The position numbers and the translations under genes are program-made. Below, one piece after another: positions 1 to 6,725 of a stretch of 8,911 nucleotides of DNA. Under the pieces are notes generated by a model, which saw only the letters and a list, made by a program, of their open reading frames with translations, did not search any database and was not told the DNA's origin. The stretch comes from Sphingomonas sp. 32-62-10. GTDB taxonomy: Bacteria > Pseudomonadota > Alphaproteobacteria > Sphingomonadales > Sphingomonadaceae. The stretch is taken from positions 1 to 8,911 of the forward strand of contig NCEE01000038.1 in the NCBI GenBank assembly GCA_002280555.1, written 5' to 3'. Numbering within the stretch: position 1 is the first letter of the stretch; every line of letters begins with the position of its first letter.

Positions 1-536
1 CAGTCGCATTGCACCACCGGTACCGTGAACAGCGCGCCCATGCTGGCCCGCACCGCCTCTACCGAGAATGGATCGACGCAATCACCGATCAGGATCAGCC
101 CGCCTGCCCCCACTGCATCGCCGGTGCGCAATATGGTGCCCAGATTGCCGGGGTCGCGCAGCCGCTCTGCCACCAGCCAGATATCGGCGCTGGTCCGGTC
201 GAGCGAGTCGAGCGTGCGCGTGAATTCCGCGAACACGCCGACCACGGCTTGCGGGTTATCCTTGCCCGATAGTTTCGACAGGATGTCGGGCACCGTTTCG
301 ATCGCTTCGCCGCCGGCGCTTTCCACATCGGCGATCAGCGCGCGGACCAACGGGTGCTGAGCGCTTTCGCGGGCGTAAAACAGAAATTGCGGCAGTCGCC
401 CAGTCTCGCGCGCTTCGGTGAGGATGCGGAGCCCTTCCGCCAGGAACAGCCCTTCGTCACGGCGATGGCGCTTGTCGCGCAGGTTGCGGACGCGCTTGAT
501 GAGCGGGTTGGAATAAGCGGTGATCTCACGCGGCAT
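1..536 (-). CDS. RNA 2'-O-methyltransferase, SpoU/TrmH family (partial, C-terminus off the left edge)
   Basis: Transfers a methyl group from S-adenosylmethionine to a ribose 2'-OH of rRNA or tRNA, by family knowledge. Translation from the ATG at 536 gives 178 residues before the window ends. Residues 1-110 look like the N-terminal substrate-binding domain of these enzymes (ITAYSNPLIKRVRNLRDKRHR, then LFLAEGLRIL). Residues 124-138 carry SpoU motif 1, RLRDPGNLGTILRT, with the conserved Asn131 and Arg137. VRASMGALFTVPV near 162-174 is the second conserved block. The last motifs of the trefoil-knot fold (roughly 85 residues) lie outside the window. The start sits 8 bases after the HPr stop, with GAGGA inside the end of the HPr gene as ribosome site, so it is probably co-transcribed with the PTS genes. 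Whether the target is rRNA (RlmB- or TsnR-like) or tRNA cannot be told from this fragment. Confidence 0.88.
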   Translation of the reverse strand, partial: MPREITAYSNPLIKRVRNLRDKRHRRDEGLFLAEGLRILTEARETGRLPQFLFYARESAQHPLVRALIADVESAGGEAIETVPDILSKLSGKDNPQAVVGVFAEFTRTLDSLDRTSADIWLVAERLRDPGNLGTILRTGDAVGAGGLILIGDCVDPFSVEAVRASMGALFTVPVVQCD

Positions 537-544
537 GGGCGCGC

Positions 545-817
545 TCAATCCTCGCCGAACTTGGCCTCGACCAGTTCGGCCAGCGCGTCAACTGCTTGCT
601 GTGCGCCATCGCCCTCGGCGCTGATCGTGATATGATCGCCCATGGCGGCGCCCAGCATCATCAGGCCCATGATCGACGTGCCGGTGACGGGCGATGCGTC
701 CTTCACCACCGCGACTTCGACCGGCTGCGCTGAGGCGAGCGTTACGAATTTCGCGCTGGCCCGTGCATGCAGGCCGCGACGATTGGTAATGGTGACCGTG
801 CGGAAAATTTTGCTCAC
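545..817 (-). CDS. ptsH: HPr, phosphocarrier protein of the PTS
   Basis: Small cytoplasmic phosphocarrier, 90 residues, the usual HPr length. It accepts a phosphoryl group from enzyme I on a histidine and passes it to EIIA. GLHARASAKF at 15-24 contains the active His17 followed by the conserved Arg19. TSIMGLMMLGAAMGD at 47-61 contains Ser48, which corresponds to the regulatory serine (Ser46) phosphorylated by HPr kinase, so both phosphorylation sites are intact. The start is a GTG whose GTGA overlaps the TGA of the upstream EIIA gene, which suggests translational coupling. Enzyme I is often found directly after HPr in related loci, but here an RNA methyltransferase follows. With no permease domains nearby, the protein is more likely regulatory than a sugar importer component. 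Strong family match. Confidence 0.95.
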   Translation of the reverse strand: MSKIFRTVTITNRRGLHARASAKFVTLASAQPVEVAVVKDASPVTGTSIMGLMMLGAAMGDHITISAEGDGAQQAVDALAELVEAKFGED

Positions 818-1221
818 GCTGCGGCTTCGCCCAGCACTTCGGACGCGACCGAGATGTACTTGCGACCCGCTTCGCGCGCGGCAGCGACAGCCTCGGTCAC
901 CTTCATTGATTTGCGGGCACCCTCAAGCCGGATCAGCATCGGCAGGTTGATGCCGGCGATCACCTCAACGCGCCCCGTTTCCATCAGCGAAATGGCAAGA
1001 TTGGAAGGGGTGCCGCCAAACAGATCGGTCAGCACGATCACGCCTTGCCCGGTTTCGACTCCGGCAATGGCAGCGGCAATATCGGCACGGCGGCCTTCCA
1101 TATCGTCCTCGGGGCCGATCGAGATCGTGGCAATACGCTCCTGCTTGCCCACGACATGCTCCATCGCCGTCACGAATTCCTCGGCCAGTCGGCCATGGGT
1201 CACGAGTACCAGCCCGATCAT
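814..1221 (-). CDS. PTS EIIA component, mannose family (EIIA-Man)
   Basis: Soluble 135-residue EIIA domain that receives phosphate from HPr. The N-terminus MIGLVLVTHGRLAEEF places the phospho-accepting His9 directly after the first beta strand, as in EIIA-Man. VIVLTDLFGGTPSNLA at about 62-77 is the second family signature. The protein is a stand-alone IIA with no IIB, IIC or IID partner in the window, which is typical of the incomplete regulatory PTS of alphaproteobacteria. The stop overlaps the GTG start of HPr by 4 bases. Upstream, 51 bases separate it from the rapZ stop, the largest gap in this gene string; I see no strong Shine-Dalgarno in it. The partner controlled by its phosphorylation state is not shown by the sequence. 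It is sometimes named manX or ptsM in annotations. Confidence 0.93.
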   Translation of the reverse strand: MIGLVLVTHGRLAEEFVTAMEHVVGKQERIATISIGPEDDMEGRRADIAAAIAGVETGQGVIVLTDLFGGTPSNLAISLMETGRVEVIAGINLPMLIRLEGARKSMKVTEAVAAAREAGRKYISVASEVLGEAAA

Positions 1222-1272
1222 CGCCGCCCGTTCACTTCAGTATCGTCCCCGTCATTGTCACTTGCGTGGCCG

Positions 1273-2199
1273 CTATCCGATCACCGGTACCGTCGGCGCG
1301 CCCTCAAGCGAGTCCTGCGACGCCGCCGCCAAATCGCGGTGCGTAACCGTGGGCGAAAATCCTGCGGCGCGCAACTGCTTCGCCATGCGTTCGGCGACAT
1401 GAACCGAGCGATGTCTACCCCCGGTACAGCCGAAGGCTATGGTAACATAGGATTTTCCTTCAGCCCTGTAGCGCGGGAGCAACAGCAGGATCAATGAATC
1501 GATCGCCGCCATGGCGGCATCATAGGCCGGATCGGCGGCCACATAGGCGCTGACACCGGCATCCAGGCCGGTGCCGGGGCGGAGTGCATCGTCCCAATGC
1601 GGATTGCGCAGGAAGCGCATGTCGAGCACCAGATCGGCATCGCGCGGCAGCCCGCGCGCGAAGCCGAACGACATCACCGACAACGTCGGGGCGCTCAGCC
1701 CGTCGCGCGCGAAACTGGCGCGGATCTGCTGCGCGAGCGCGTTGCTCGATAAATCCGTGGTGTCGATCAGTCGGTTTGCCCAGCGTCGAAGCGGGGCGAG
1801 CAGCTCGCGCTCGCGGGCAATGCCGTCCGATGCCGGGCGATCAAGCGCGAGCGGGTGGCGACGCCGCGTTTCCGAATAGCGCCGCTCAAGCTCGCCGCCC
1901 GCGCAATCAAGGAACAGGGTGCTGATGTCATGGCCGTGGTCGGCTTGCAGCTTCTTGATCCGCTTGACGATCTTAACGGGATCGAACCCGCGCGTCTGCG
2001 CGCCAATGCCGATTGCGAGTGGGCGATCATCATCCCCCGATCCGGCTGGCAATTCGGTGGAGAGCAGCCGATCGAGCAGGAGCAGTGGCAGATTATCCAC
2101 CACCTCCCAACCCAAATCCTCCAGCGTCTTGAGCGTCGTCGATTTGCCGGCGCCCGACATGCCGGTGACGAGCAGAATATCTTTTGGGGGTGCGGTCAC
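1273..2199 (-). CDS. rapZ: RapZ family nucleotide-binding protein (RNase adapter)
   Basis: 308 residues, slightly longer than the E. coli protein. Walker A GMSGAGKS lies at 13-20, followed by DLGWEVVDNLPLLLL (28-42), a signature of the family (formerly YvcJ/YhbJ). Residues 62-72 (AIGIGAQTRGF) and 193-202 (DMRFLRNPHW) are further conserved blocks. The C-terminal domain has GCTGGRHRSVHVAERM at 257-272 and a later HRD at 287-289. In E. coli RapZ binds GlcN6P and small RNAs and directs GlmZ to RNase E, and the gene is encoded with PTS-Ntr genes. GlmZ is not known in alphaproteobacteria, so the target here is unknown. The start is GTG at 2199, overlapping the hprK stop as GTGA, with GAGG 7 bases upstream. 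Position between hprK and EIIA supports a PTS-linked role. Confidence 0.94.
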   Translation of the reverse strand: MTAPPKDILLVTGMSGAGKSTTLKTLEDLGWEVVDNLPLLLLDRLLSTELPAGSGDDDRPLAIGIGAQTRGFDPVKIVKRIKKLQADHGHDISTLFLDCAGGELERRYSETRRRHPLALDRPASDGIARERELLAPLRRWANRLIDTTDLSSNALAQQIRASFARDGLSAPTLSVMSFGFARGLPRDADLVLDMRFLRNPHWDDALRPGTGLDAGVSAYVAADPAYDAAMAAIDSLILLLLPRYRAEGKSYVTIAFGCTGGRHRSVHVAERMAKQLRAAGFSPTVTHRDLAAASQDSLEGAPTVPVIG

Positions 2200-2633
2200 G
2201 ACCCGGCCTCGGCGATGCGCTTGAGCGCGAGTTCCACCTTGATGGGGCCCGAGGCATCATGCCCGTTCAGGATCACCACGGGCACCTCGATGCCGGCGAT
2301 ACGCCGGGTCTGCAGCTCGGCTGGCATCCGTTCGATCGCATCTTCGAGCTCAACAAGCAGCGCGACGGGCACGCGGTCACGGTGGGGCATTTCCAGGATC
2401 CCGAGCCCGCGCACTTCGATTTTGCCGGTGATCGTGGCAGGGGGCGTCGCAACCAATTGGCGTCCGGCGCGCATCAGCACGGTATAGTCATCGCTTACCA
2501 GGGCCGCACCACGATCGATAAGCCGCAGCGCCAGATCGGACTTGCCCGCGCCCGAGCGCCCCTCGATCAGCACGGCAAGATCCCCGATCGCAATGCAGGA
2601 AGCGTGGAGTGTTTCGGAAGAAACGATCGTCAT
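2196..2633 (-). CDS. hprK: HPr kinase/phosphorylase, short form (kinase domain only)
   Basis: Phosphorylates HPr on serine using ATP, and in the full-length family can also remove the phosphate. I chose the ATG at 2633 (145 residues) because AGGAG sits 5 bases upstream. A start at 2657 would add eight residues (MYSDSGAS) that match nothing expected. Motifs in the chosen frame: HAS at 10-12 (the conserved N-terminal His of the kinase domain), Walker A GRSGAGKS at 25-32, SDD at 47-49, and VRGLGILE at 74-81, the HprK signature loop. Full-length HprK of Firmicutes is about 310 residues with a separate N-terminal domain; that domain is absent, as is usual in alphaproteobacteria. The gene lies 42 bases after chvG and its TGA overlaps the rapZ start. 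Confidence 0.92.
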   Translation of the reverse strand: MTIVSSETLHASCIAIGDLAVLIEGRSGAGKSDLALRLIDRGAALVSDDYTVLMRAGRQLVATPPATITGKIEVRGLGILEMPHRDRVPVALLVELEDAIERMPAELQTRRIAGIEVPVVILNGHDASGPIKVELALKRIAEAGS

Positions 2634-2675
2634 CGAGGCTCCTGAATCCGAGTACATCTACCAGGGCGTTCATCA

Positions 2676-4250
2676 TCAAAATGTTTCGGCACACGGCAAG
2701 CGTACGACGAAGCGGGCGCCGCGCATGGCGTCATCGCGCGATTCGACAGCAATTTCGCCTTGATGCCCCTCGACGATGGTCCGTGCAATGGCAAGGCCTA
2801 GCCCCGAATGCTTGCCAAATGCTTCATTTTCAGGCCGGATCGATTGGAATCGACGGAACACTTGATCGCGTGCTTCCGGCGGTACGCCGGGCCCGTCATC
2901 TTCCACAGCGACCATGATATCACGGCCGTCACGCTGCACGGCGATCGTGATGACTCCGTGATCGGGGGAAAAGGAGATCGCATTATCGATCAGATTCTCG
3001 AACACACGCTCCAGCCGACCGTCTTCGCCCATGATCACCACCGGACCATCGATGCGGCGGTCGACCCGCATCTGGACCCCGCGTTCGATGCCGCGTGCGG
3101 TGCGCGCGGCGAGCAGCGCATCAATCATCGCGCCGATATCGACGGGCTCGAATTTGGCGCGGCTCAACTGCGCATCGAGGCGCGATGCTTCGGAGATATC
3201 GCTGATCAGCCGATCGAGCCGATGAACGTCATCGCGGACAATGGCCAGCAGCCGCGCCTGCAAATCGGGATCGTGGACGGTCCCCAACCCCTCAACGGCG
3301 GAGCGGAGCGAGGCCAGCGGGTTTTTCATTTCATGCGTCACATCCGCAGCGAACGCCTCGGTCGCGTCGATCCGCGCCCGCAATGCCTGGCTCATGTCCG
3401 AAAGCGCGCGCGCGAGCATGCCGATTTCGTCACCGCGCGAGGGCAGGCGGGGCACCACCACTTCGCGCGCACGCCCCAGCCGTACCCGAACCGCTGCCCG
3501 CGCGAGCCTTCGCAGCGGACGGACGATCGTGCGCGCCAGGAACAGCGACAACAGGATCGATGCTATCGAGACGACGAGCAGCACGATGCTTAGTCGGAAT
3601 CGCTCGATTCGTACCGTTTGAGTGATGTCACGCGCGTTGATGGCGGTCATCACTACGGCGTTGCCCGGCAATGGTGCGGCGGCGGTAATGACCGGCGTAC
3701 GATCAGGCGCCCGCCATACGGTTGCGACGGCCACAGCACTTTGCTGCGCCGCTGTCACATCTGGCCAGCCCCGCCCGGCACGGCGTTCACGATAGAGTGG
3801 CGCGCGCTCCGCACCGACCACGGTATCGATCATCGCATCGAGAAATCGGCCGGCCGTGGGCCCAAACCCCTCACGATCGGGATCGATCAGGATGAAGTTG
3901 CGCAGCCCCATGCCGCGCGTGTCCCATATCTGTTTGCCGCGTGCATCGAACAGGCGAATGCGGGTACCGGTGCTCTGCGCCAGCTCAATCGCGAGCGGCT
4001 GGCGCCGATCCGCACTCGCCGCCGCCAACGCTTCACCAATCAGGCGGGCTTCGCGCTTGGCTTGCGCAACCCTGCTGTCGACGATGCGACTGCGATAACT
4101 GTCGAGGTAAAAAAACCCGCCGGCCAACATCGCCAGTGCAAAAATGTTTACCGCAAGAATGCGCCTGGTGAGCGAAACGCGCCCGGACCAGCGCAGCGAT
4201 AAGTCATTGTCGTTATCGTCACTCTTCCGAGAATCGATAACCTGCGCCAT
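2676..4250 (-). CDS. chvG: ChvG/ExoS/BvrS-type sensor histidine kinase
   Basis: Membrane sensor kinase partnering the response regulator encoded just upstream. From the ATG at 4250 it has 524 residues: a short cytoplasmic N-terminus, TM1 about 30-49, a periplasmic sensor region about 50-219, TM2 about 220-241, a HAMP linker about 240-294, and a HisKA domain with the H-box FAADVTHEMKNPLASLRSAV (phospho-His306). The HATPase domain follows, with N-box ENLIDNA about 418-424, G1 DDGPGV about 451-456 and G2 SGLGLAIA about 482-489. In Agrobacterium, Sinorhizobium and Brucella the homologue responds to acid pH or the host environment and controls envelope functions. The open frame extends to 4343, but that would overlap chvI by 125 bases. 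The 4250 start overlaps by 32 bases and has only a weak GAGA upstream, so the exact start is uncertain. Confidence 0.92.
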   Translation of the reverse strand: MAQVIDSRKSDDNDNDLSLRWSGRVSLTRRILAVNIFALAMLAGGFFYLDSYRSRIVDSRVAQAKREARLIGEALAAASADRRQPLAIELAQSTGTRIRLFDARGKQIWDTRGMGLRNFILIDPDREGFGPTAGRFLDAMIDTVVGAERAPLYRERRAGRGWPDVTAAQQSAVAVATVWRAPDRTPVITAAAPLPGNAVVMTAINARDITQTVRIERFRLSIVLLVVSIASILLSLFLARTIVRPLRRLARAAVRVRLGRAREVVVPRLPSRGDEIGMLARALSDMSQALRARIDATEAFAADVTHEMKNPLASLRSAVEGLGTVHDPDLQARLLAIVRDDVHRLDRLISDISEASRLDAQLSRAKFEPVDIGAMIDALLAARTARGIERGVQMRVDRRIDGPVVIMGEDGRLERVFENLIDNAISFSPDHGVITIAVQRDGRDIMVAVEDDGPGVPPEARDQVFRRFQSIRPENEAFGKHSGLGLAIARTIVEGHQGEIAVESRDDAMRGARFVVRLPCAETF

Positions 4251-4926
4251 AAAGCGTCTCAATCGCATCGAATTCCGGAGCCACTTGGCGGAATTTGCGG
4301 CGAACGCGCTTGATGTGGCTGTCGATGGTTCGGTCGTCGACATAGATGTCGTCCTGATAAGCCGCGTCCATAAGCTGGTTGCGAGTCTTTACGATTCCCG
4401 GCCGCTGCGCCAGCGTTTCCAGGATGAGGAATTCGGTAACTGTCAGGGTAACCGGCAGGCCATCCCAGGTCACTCGGTGGCGGGCGGGGTCCATCGCCAG
4501 CCGCCCGCGCTGCAGGATCTCGGTCGGCACAGCCTCCTCACCGGGCGCGACGGGCTGGTTGAGTTCGGTGCGGCGCAGGATGGCGCGGATGCGCGCGATC
4601 AGCAGGCGCTGCGAGAATGGCTTTGCGATATAATCGTCGGCGCCCATCGCGAGGCCGAGTGCCTCGTCGAGCTCATCATCCTTGCTGGTGAGGAAAATCA
4701 CCGGCATCGCGCTTTTTTCGCGCAGGCGGCGGAGCAGCTCCAGACCGTCCATGCGCGGCATCTTGATATCGAAAATCGCCAGATCGGGAGGATTATCGAC
4801 CAGCGCCTTCAGCGCGGTTTCGCCGTCCGAATAGACGCGCGTCAGAAACCCTTCCGCCTGAAGCGCGATCGATACCGAGGTGAGGATGTTGCGATCGTCA
4901 TCGACGAGCGCGATTGTGGCCGTCAT
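4219..4926 (-). CDS. chvI: ChvI/BvrR-type response regulator (OmpR/PhoB family)
   Basis: Cytoplasmic DNA-binding response regulator of 235 residues. Receiver domain 1-120: acidic pocket VDDD at 8-11, phospho-acceptor Asp53 in FDIKMPRMDG, Thr80 in FLTSKDDE, and Lys102 in YIAKPF. A C-terminal winged helix occupies about 135-232, with TVTEFLILETLAQRPGIVKTRNQLMDAAY and the recognition-helix segment DDRTIDSHIKRVRRKFR, ending GAGYRF. Start: the ATG at 4926 has AAGGA upstream, though with a long spacer of about 11 bases. A TTG at 4935 would leave almost no spacer and is less likely. It is the first gene of the minus-strand operon and diverges from pckA, an arrangement seen in other alphaproteobacteria. 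In Agrobacterium pckA is reported to be acid-induced. Direct control of pckA by ChvI here is an inference. Confidence 0.95.
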   Translation of the reverse strand: MTATIALVDDDRNILTSVSIALQAEGFLTRVYSDGETALKALVDNPPDLAIFDIKMPRMDGLELLRRLREKSAMPVIFLTSKDDELDEALGLAMGADDYIAKPFSQRLLIARIRAILRRTELNQPVAPGEEAVPTEILQRGRLAMDPARHRVTWDGLPVTLTVTEFLILETLAQRPGIVKTRNQLMDAAYQDDIYVDDRTIDSHIKRVRRKFRQVAPEFDAIETLYGAGYRFSEE

Positions 4927-4955
4927 CGGCAGCAAAATCCTTTGTTACGCAGAAC

Positions 4956-4967
4956 TGGCCTAGGCCA
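4956..4967. promoter_or_regulatory. Perfect 12-base palindrome TGGCCTAGGCCA, candidate operator
   Basis: The 12 bases read identically on both strands. The site lies 30 bases upstream of the chvI start and 124 bases upstream of pckA, which suits an operator for a dimeric regulator, most simply acting on chvI. It could also be chance in GC-rich DNA. I cannot match it to a known binding site. Confidence 0.35.
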
Positions 4968-5008
4968 AAGGGGCCATCGGCTCAACTGTCTGTGGCCATG
5001 TTCGGTGT

Positions 5009-5037
5009 TTGACCGGCTGCACGATGGGCGATATGCG
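5009..5037 (+). promoter_or_regulatory. Candidate sigma-70-type promoter for pckA
   Basis: TTGACC at 5009-5014 matches the -35 consensus at five of six positions. A 17-base spacer leads to TATGCG at 5032-5037, a weak -10 that keeps only the TAT. Transcription would start near 5044, leaving a leader of about 48 bases before the GTG start with its AGGAG. The call rests on pattern and position only. Confidence 0.3.
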
Positions 5038-5091
5038 GCGGGACATTAACAAATATGGCCGCAAAGCGACCCCTTTCTAGGAGAGCAGATC

Positions 5092-6705
5092 GTGACCGAG
5101 CGTACCCCCCACAAGGGCCTGGAGGCCCAGGGTTTCGCCACCAATGCGCAGATTCACTGGAACCTGATCACCGCCCCGCTCGTCGAACATGCGATCGCTC
5201 GCGGTGAGGGGCATCTGGCCAATGGTGGCGCGTTGGTGGTGGCAACGGGTGCCAAGACCGGGCGATCGGCCACCGACAAGTTCATCGTGCGCGATGCGGA
5301 AACCGAAAACACCGTCTGGTGGGGCAAATCAAACGCGGCGATGACGCCAGCGCATTTCGCCGCGCTGAAAGCCGATTTCATTGCCGCGCTCGCCGATAAG
5401 GAAACGCTGTTCGTCCAGGATCTTTTCGGCGGATCACAGCCCGAACACCGCGTGCGGGTGCGCGTGATCAACGAGCTTGCCTGGCATAACCTGTTCATCC
5501 GCACGATGCTGGTGCGGCCCAACGAGGCCGACCTGCCGGGCTTTGACCCTGAATACACGATCATCGATCTGCCCAGCTTCCGCGCCGATCCGGCGCGTCA
5601 TGGTTGCCGCAGTGAAACGGTGATCGCCGTCAACTTCACCGAAAAGCTGATCCTGATCGGCGGCACTGCCTATGCCGGCGAAATGAAAAAATCGGTGTTC
5701 GGGCTGCTCAACTATCTGCTGCCGGTCGACGGCATCATGCCGATGCATTGCTCCGCCAATATCGGCCCCAACGGCGATACGGCAGTGTTTTTCGGCCTGT
5801 CGGGCACCGGTAAGACGACGCTGAGCGCCGATGCCAGCCGCACGCTGATCGGCGATGACGAGCATGGCTGGTCCGACACCGCCGTTTTCAATTTTGAGGG
5901 TGGCTGCTACGCCAAGATGATCCGCTTGTCCGCAGAGGCCGAGCCGGAAATTTATGCGACCACCAAGCGGTTCGGCACGGTGCTCGAAAATGTCGTGATG
6001 GATGCCGAAACGCGCGAGCTCGATCTCGACGATGCGACCTTGGCGGAAAACAGCCGGGGGTCGTACCCGATCGACTTCATCCCCAATGCGTCCGAACACA
6101 ATATGGGGCCGGTGCCCAAGAACATCGTGATGCTGACGGCGGATGCGTACGGCGTCCTCCCGCCGATCGCCAAGCTGACCCCCGATCAGGCGATGTACCA
6201 TTTCCTGTCGGGCTACACCGCCCGCGTGGCCGGTACCGAGATTGGCGTGACAGAGCCCGACGCCACCTTCTCGACCTGCTTCGGCGCGCCGTTCATGCCG
6301 CGCCACCCCAGCGTTTATGGCAATCTCCTGAAGGAACGGATCGCCAAGGGCGGGGTCGATTGCTGGCTGGTCAACACCGGCTGGACCGGCGGCAAGGCGA
6401 CGATGCCGGGGATCAACCGGATGCCGATCAAGGCAACGCGCGCGCTGTTGAATGCAGCGCTCGACGGCAGCCTGAACGATGCCGATTTCCGTACCGATCC
6501 CAATTTCGGCTTCAAGGTGCCAACCAGCGTGCCGGGGGTCGACAGCGCGATCCTCGATCCGCGCGAAGCGTGGGCGGACAAGCAAGCCTATGACGCGACG
6601 GCCGCCAAGCTGGTCGATCAATTCGTCGAGAATTTCGCGCAATTCGCGGACCATGTCGATGAGGGCGTCCGCCAATCGGCTCCCAAGGTAAGCCAGCCCG
6701 CCTGA
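5092..6705 (+). CDS. pckA: Phosphoenolpyruvate carboxykinase (ATP)
   Basis: Cytoplasmic enzyme of gluconeogenesis: oxaloacetate + ATP gives PEP + ADP + CO2. The 537 residues match the ATP-dependent class (about 520-540). Visible sites are GRSATDK at 57-63 (substrate-binding Arg58), GGTAYAGEMKKSVF at 190-203 (metal/substrate-binding lysine region), MHCSAN at 218-223, the P-loop GLSGTGKTTLS at 235-245, and the kinase-2-like LIGDDEHGW with Asp255 and Asp256. NFEGGCYAK follows. The start is GTG, supported by AGGAG 8 bases upstream. It is transcribed divergently from chvI. Its product, PEP, is also the phosphoryl donor for the PTS chain that includes the HPr and EIIA encoded across the divide. Intact, with no anomalies seen. 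Confidence 0.98.
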   Translation: MTERTPHKGLEAQGFATNAQIHWNLITAPLVEHAIARGEGHLANGGALVVATGAKTGRSATDKFIVRDAETENTVWWGKSNAAMTPAHFAALKADFIAALADKETLFVQDLFGGSQPEHRVRVRVINELAWHNLFIRTMLVRPNEADLPGFDPEYTIIDLPSFRADPARHGCRSETVIAVNFTEKLILIGGTAYAGEMKKSVFGLLNYLLPVDGIMPMHCSANIGPNGDTAVFFGLSGTGKTTLSADASRTLIGDDEHGWSDTAVFNFEGGCYAKMIRLSAEAEPEIYATTKRFGTVLENVVMDAETRELDLDDATLAENSRGSYPIDFIPNASEHNMGPVPKNIVMLTADAYGVLPPIAKLTPDQAMYHFLSGYTARVAGTEIGVTEPDATFSTCFGAPFMPRHPSVYGNLLKERIAKGGVDCWLVNTGWTGGKATMPGINRMPIKATRALLNAALDGSLNDADFRTDPNFGFKVPTSVPGVDSAILDPREAWADKQAYDATAAKLVDQFVENFAQFADHVDEGVRQSAPKVSQPA

Positions 6706-6707
6706 CC

Positions 6708-6725
6708 GGCCCGATCCTCCGGGCC
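6708..6725 (+). terminator. Small hairpin after pckA, weak terminator candidate
   Basis: GGCCCG (6708-6713) and CGGGCC (6720-6725) form a perfect 6-base GC stem with a 6-base loop, starting 2 bases after the pckA stop. Only two T residues follow, so it is not a good intrinsic terminator. It may instead protect the 3' end of the pckA message or partly reduce read-through into the next gene, 23 bases further on. Confidence 0.4.

Larger units (their letters stand above)
4927..5091. promoter_or_regulatory. Divergent chvI / pckA intergenic region
   Basis: The space between the ATG of chvI and the GTG of pckA must hold the control signals for both transcription units. It contains a perfect 12-base palindrome at 4956-4967 and a plausible pckA promoter at 5009-5037. 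A Shine-Dalgarno AGGAG for pckA lies at 5079-5083, 8 bases before the GTG. On the minus strand, TTGAGC (4985-4980) with a 17-base spacer would place a poor -10 (TAGGCC) inside the palindrome. TGGCC recurs at 4956 and again near 4993. No coding potential is evident. Confidence 0.7.

Noticed and set aside
1222..1272. Gap between rapZ and EIIA as a possible promoter or terminator
   Set aside because: Neither a stem with a T-run nor a convincing promoter pair is visible; it reads as an ordinary intra-operon spacer.
767..1402. A 211-codon plus-strand open frame across HPr, EIIA and the end of rapZ
   Set aside because: It is antisense to three genes with clear family motifs; the Ser/Arg/Pro/Ala-rich translation shows no domain.
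2808..3593. A 261-codon plus-strand open frame antisense to chvG
   Set aside because: Shadow of the chvG codons; no motif, and no convincing ribosome site supports it.
4927..4935. Upstream TTG start for chvI adding three residues
   Set aside because: The AAGGA would be only about 2 bases from the TTG, too close, and the receiver fold begins properly from the ATG at 4926.
4144..5049. A 301-codon plus-strand open frame antisense to chvI, running into the intergenic region
   Set aside because: It is antisense to a complete response regulator and would run through the divergent control region; its translation resembles no protein family.
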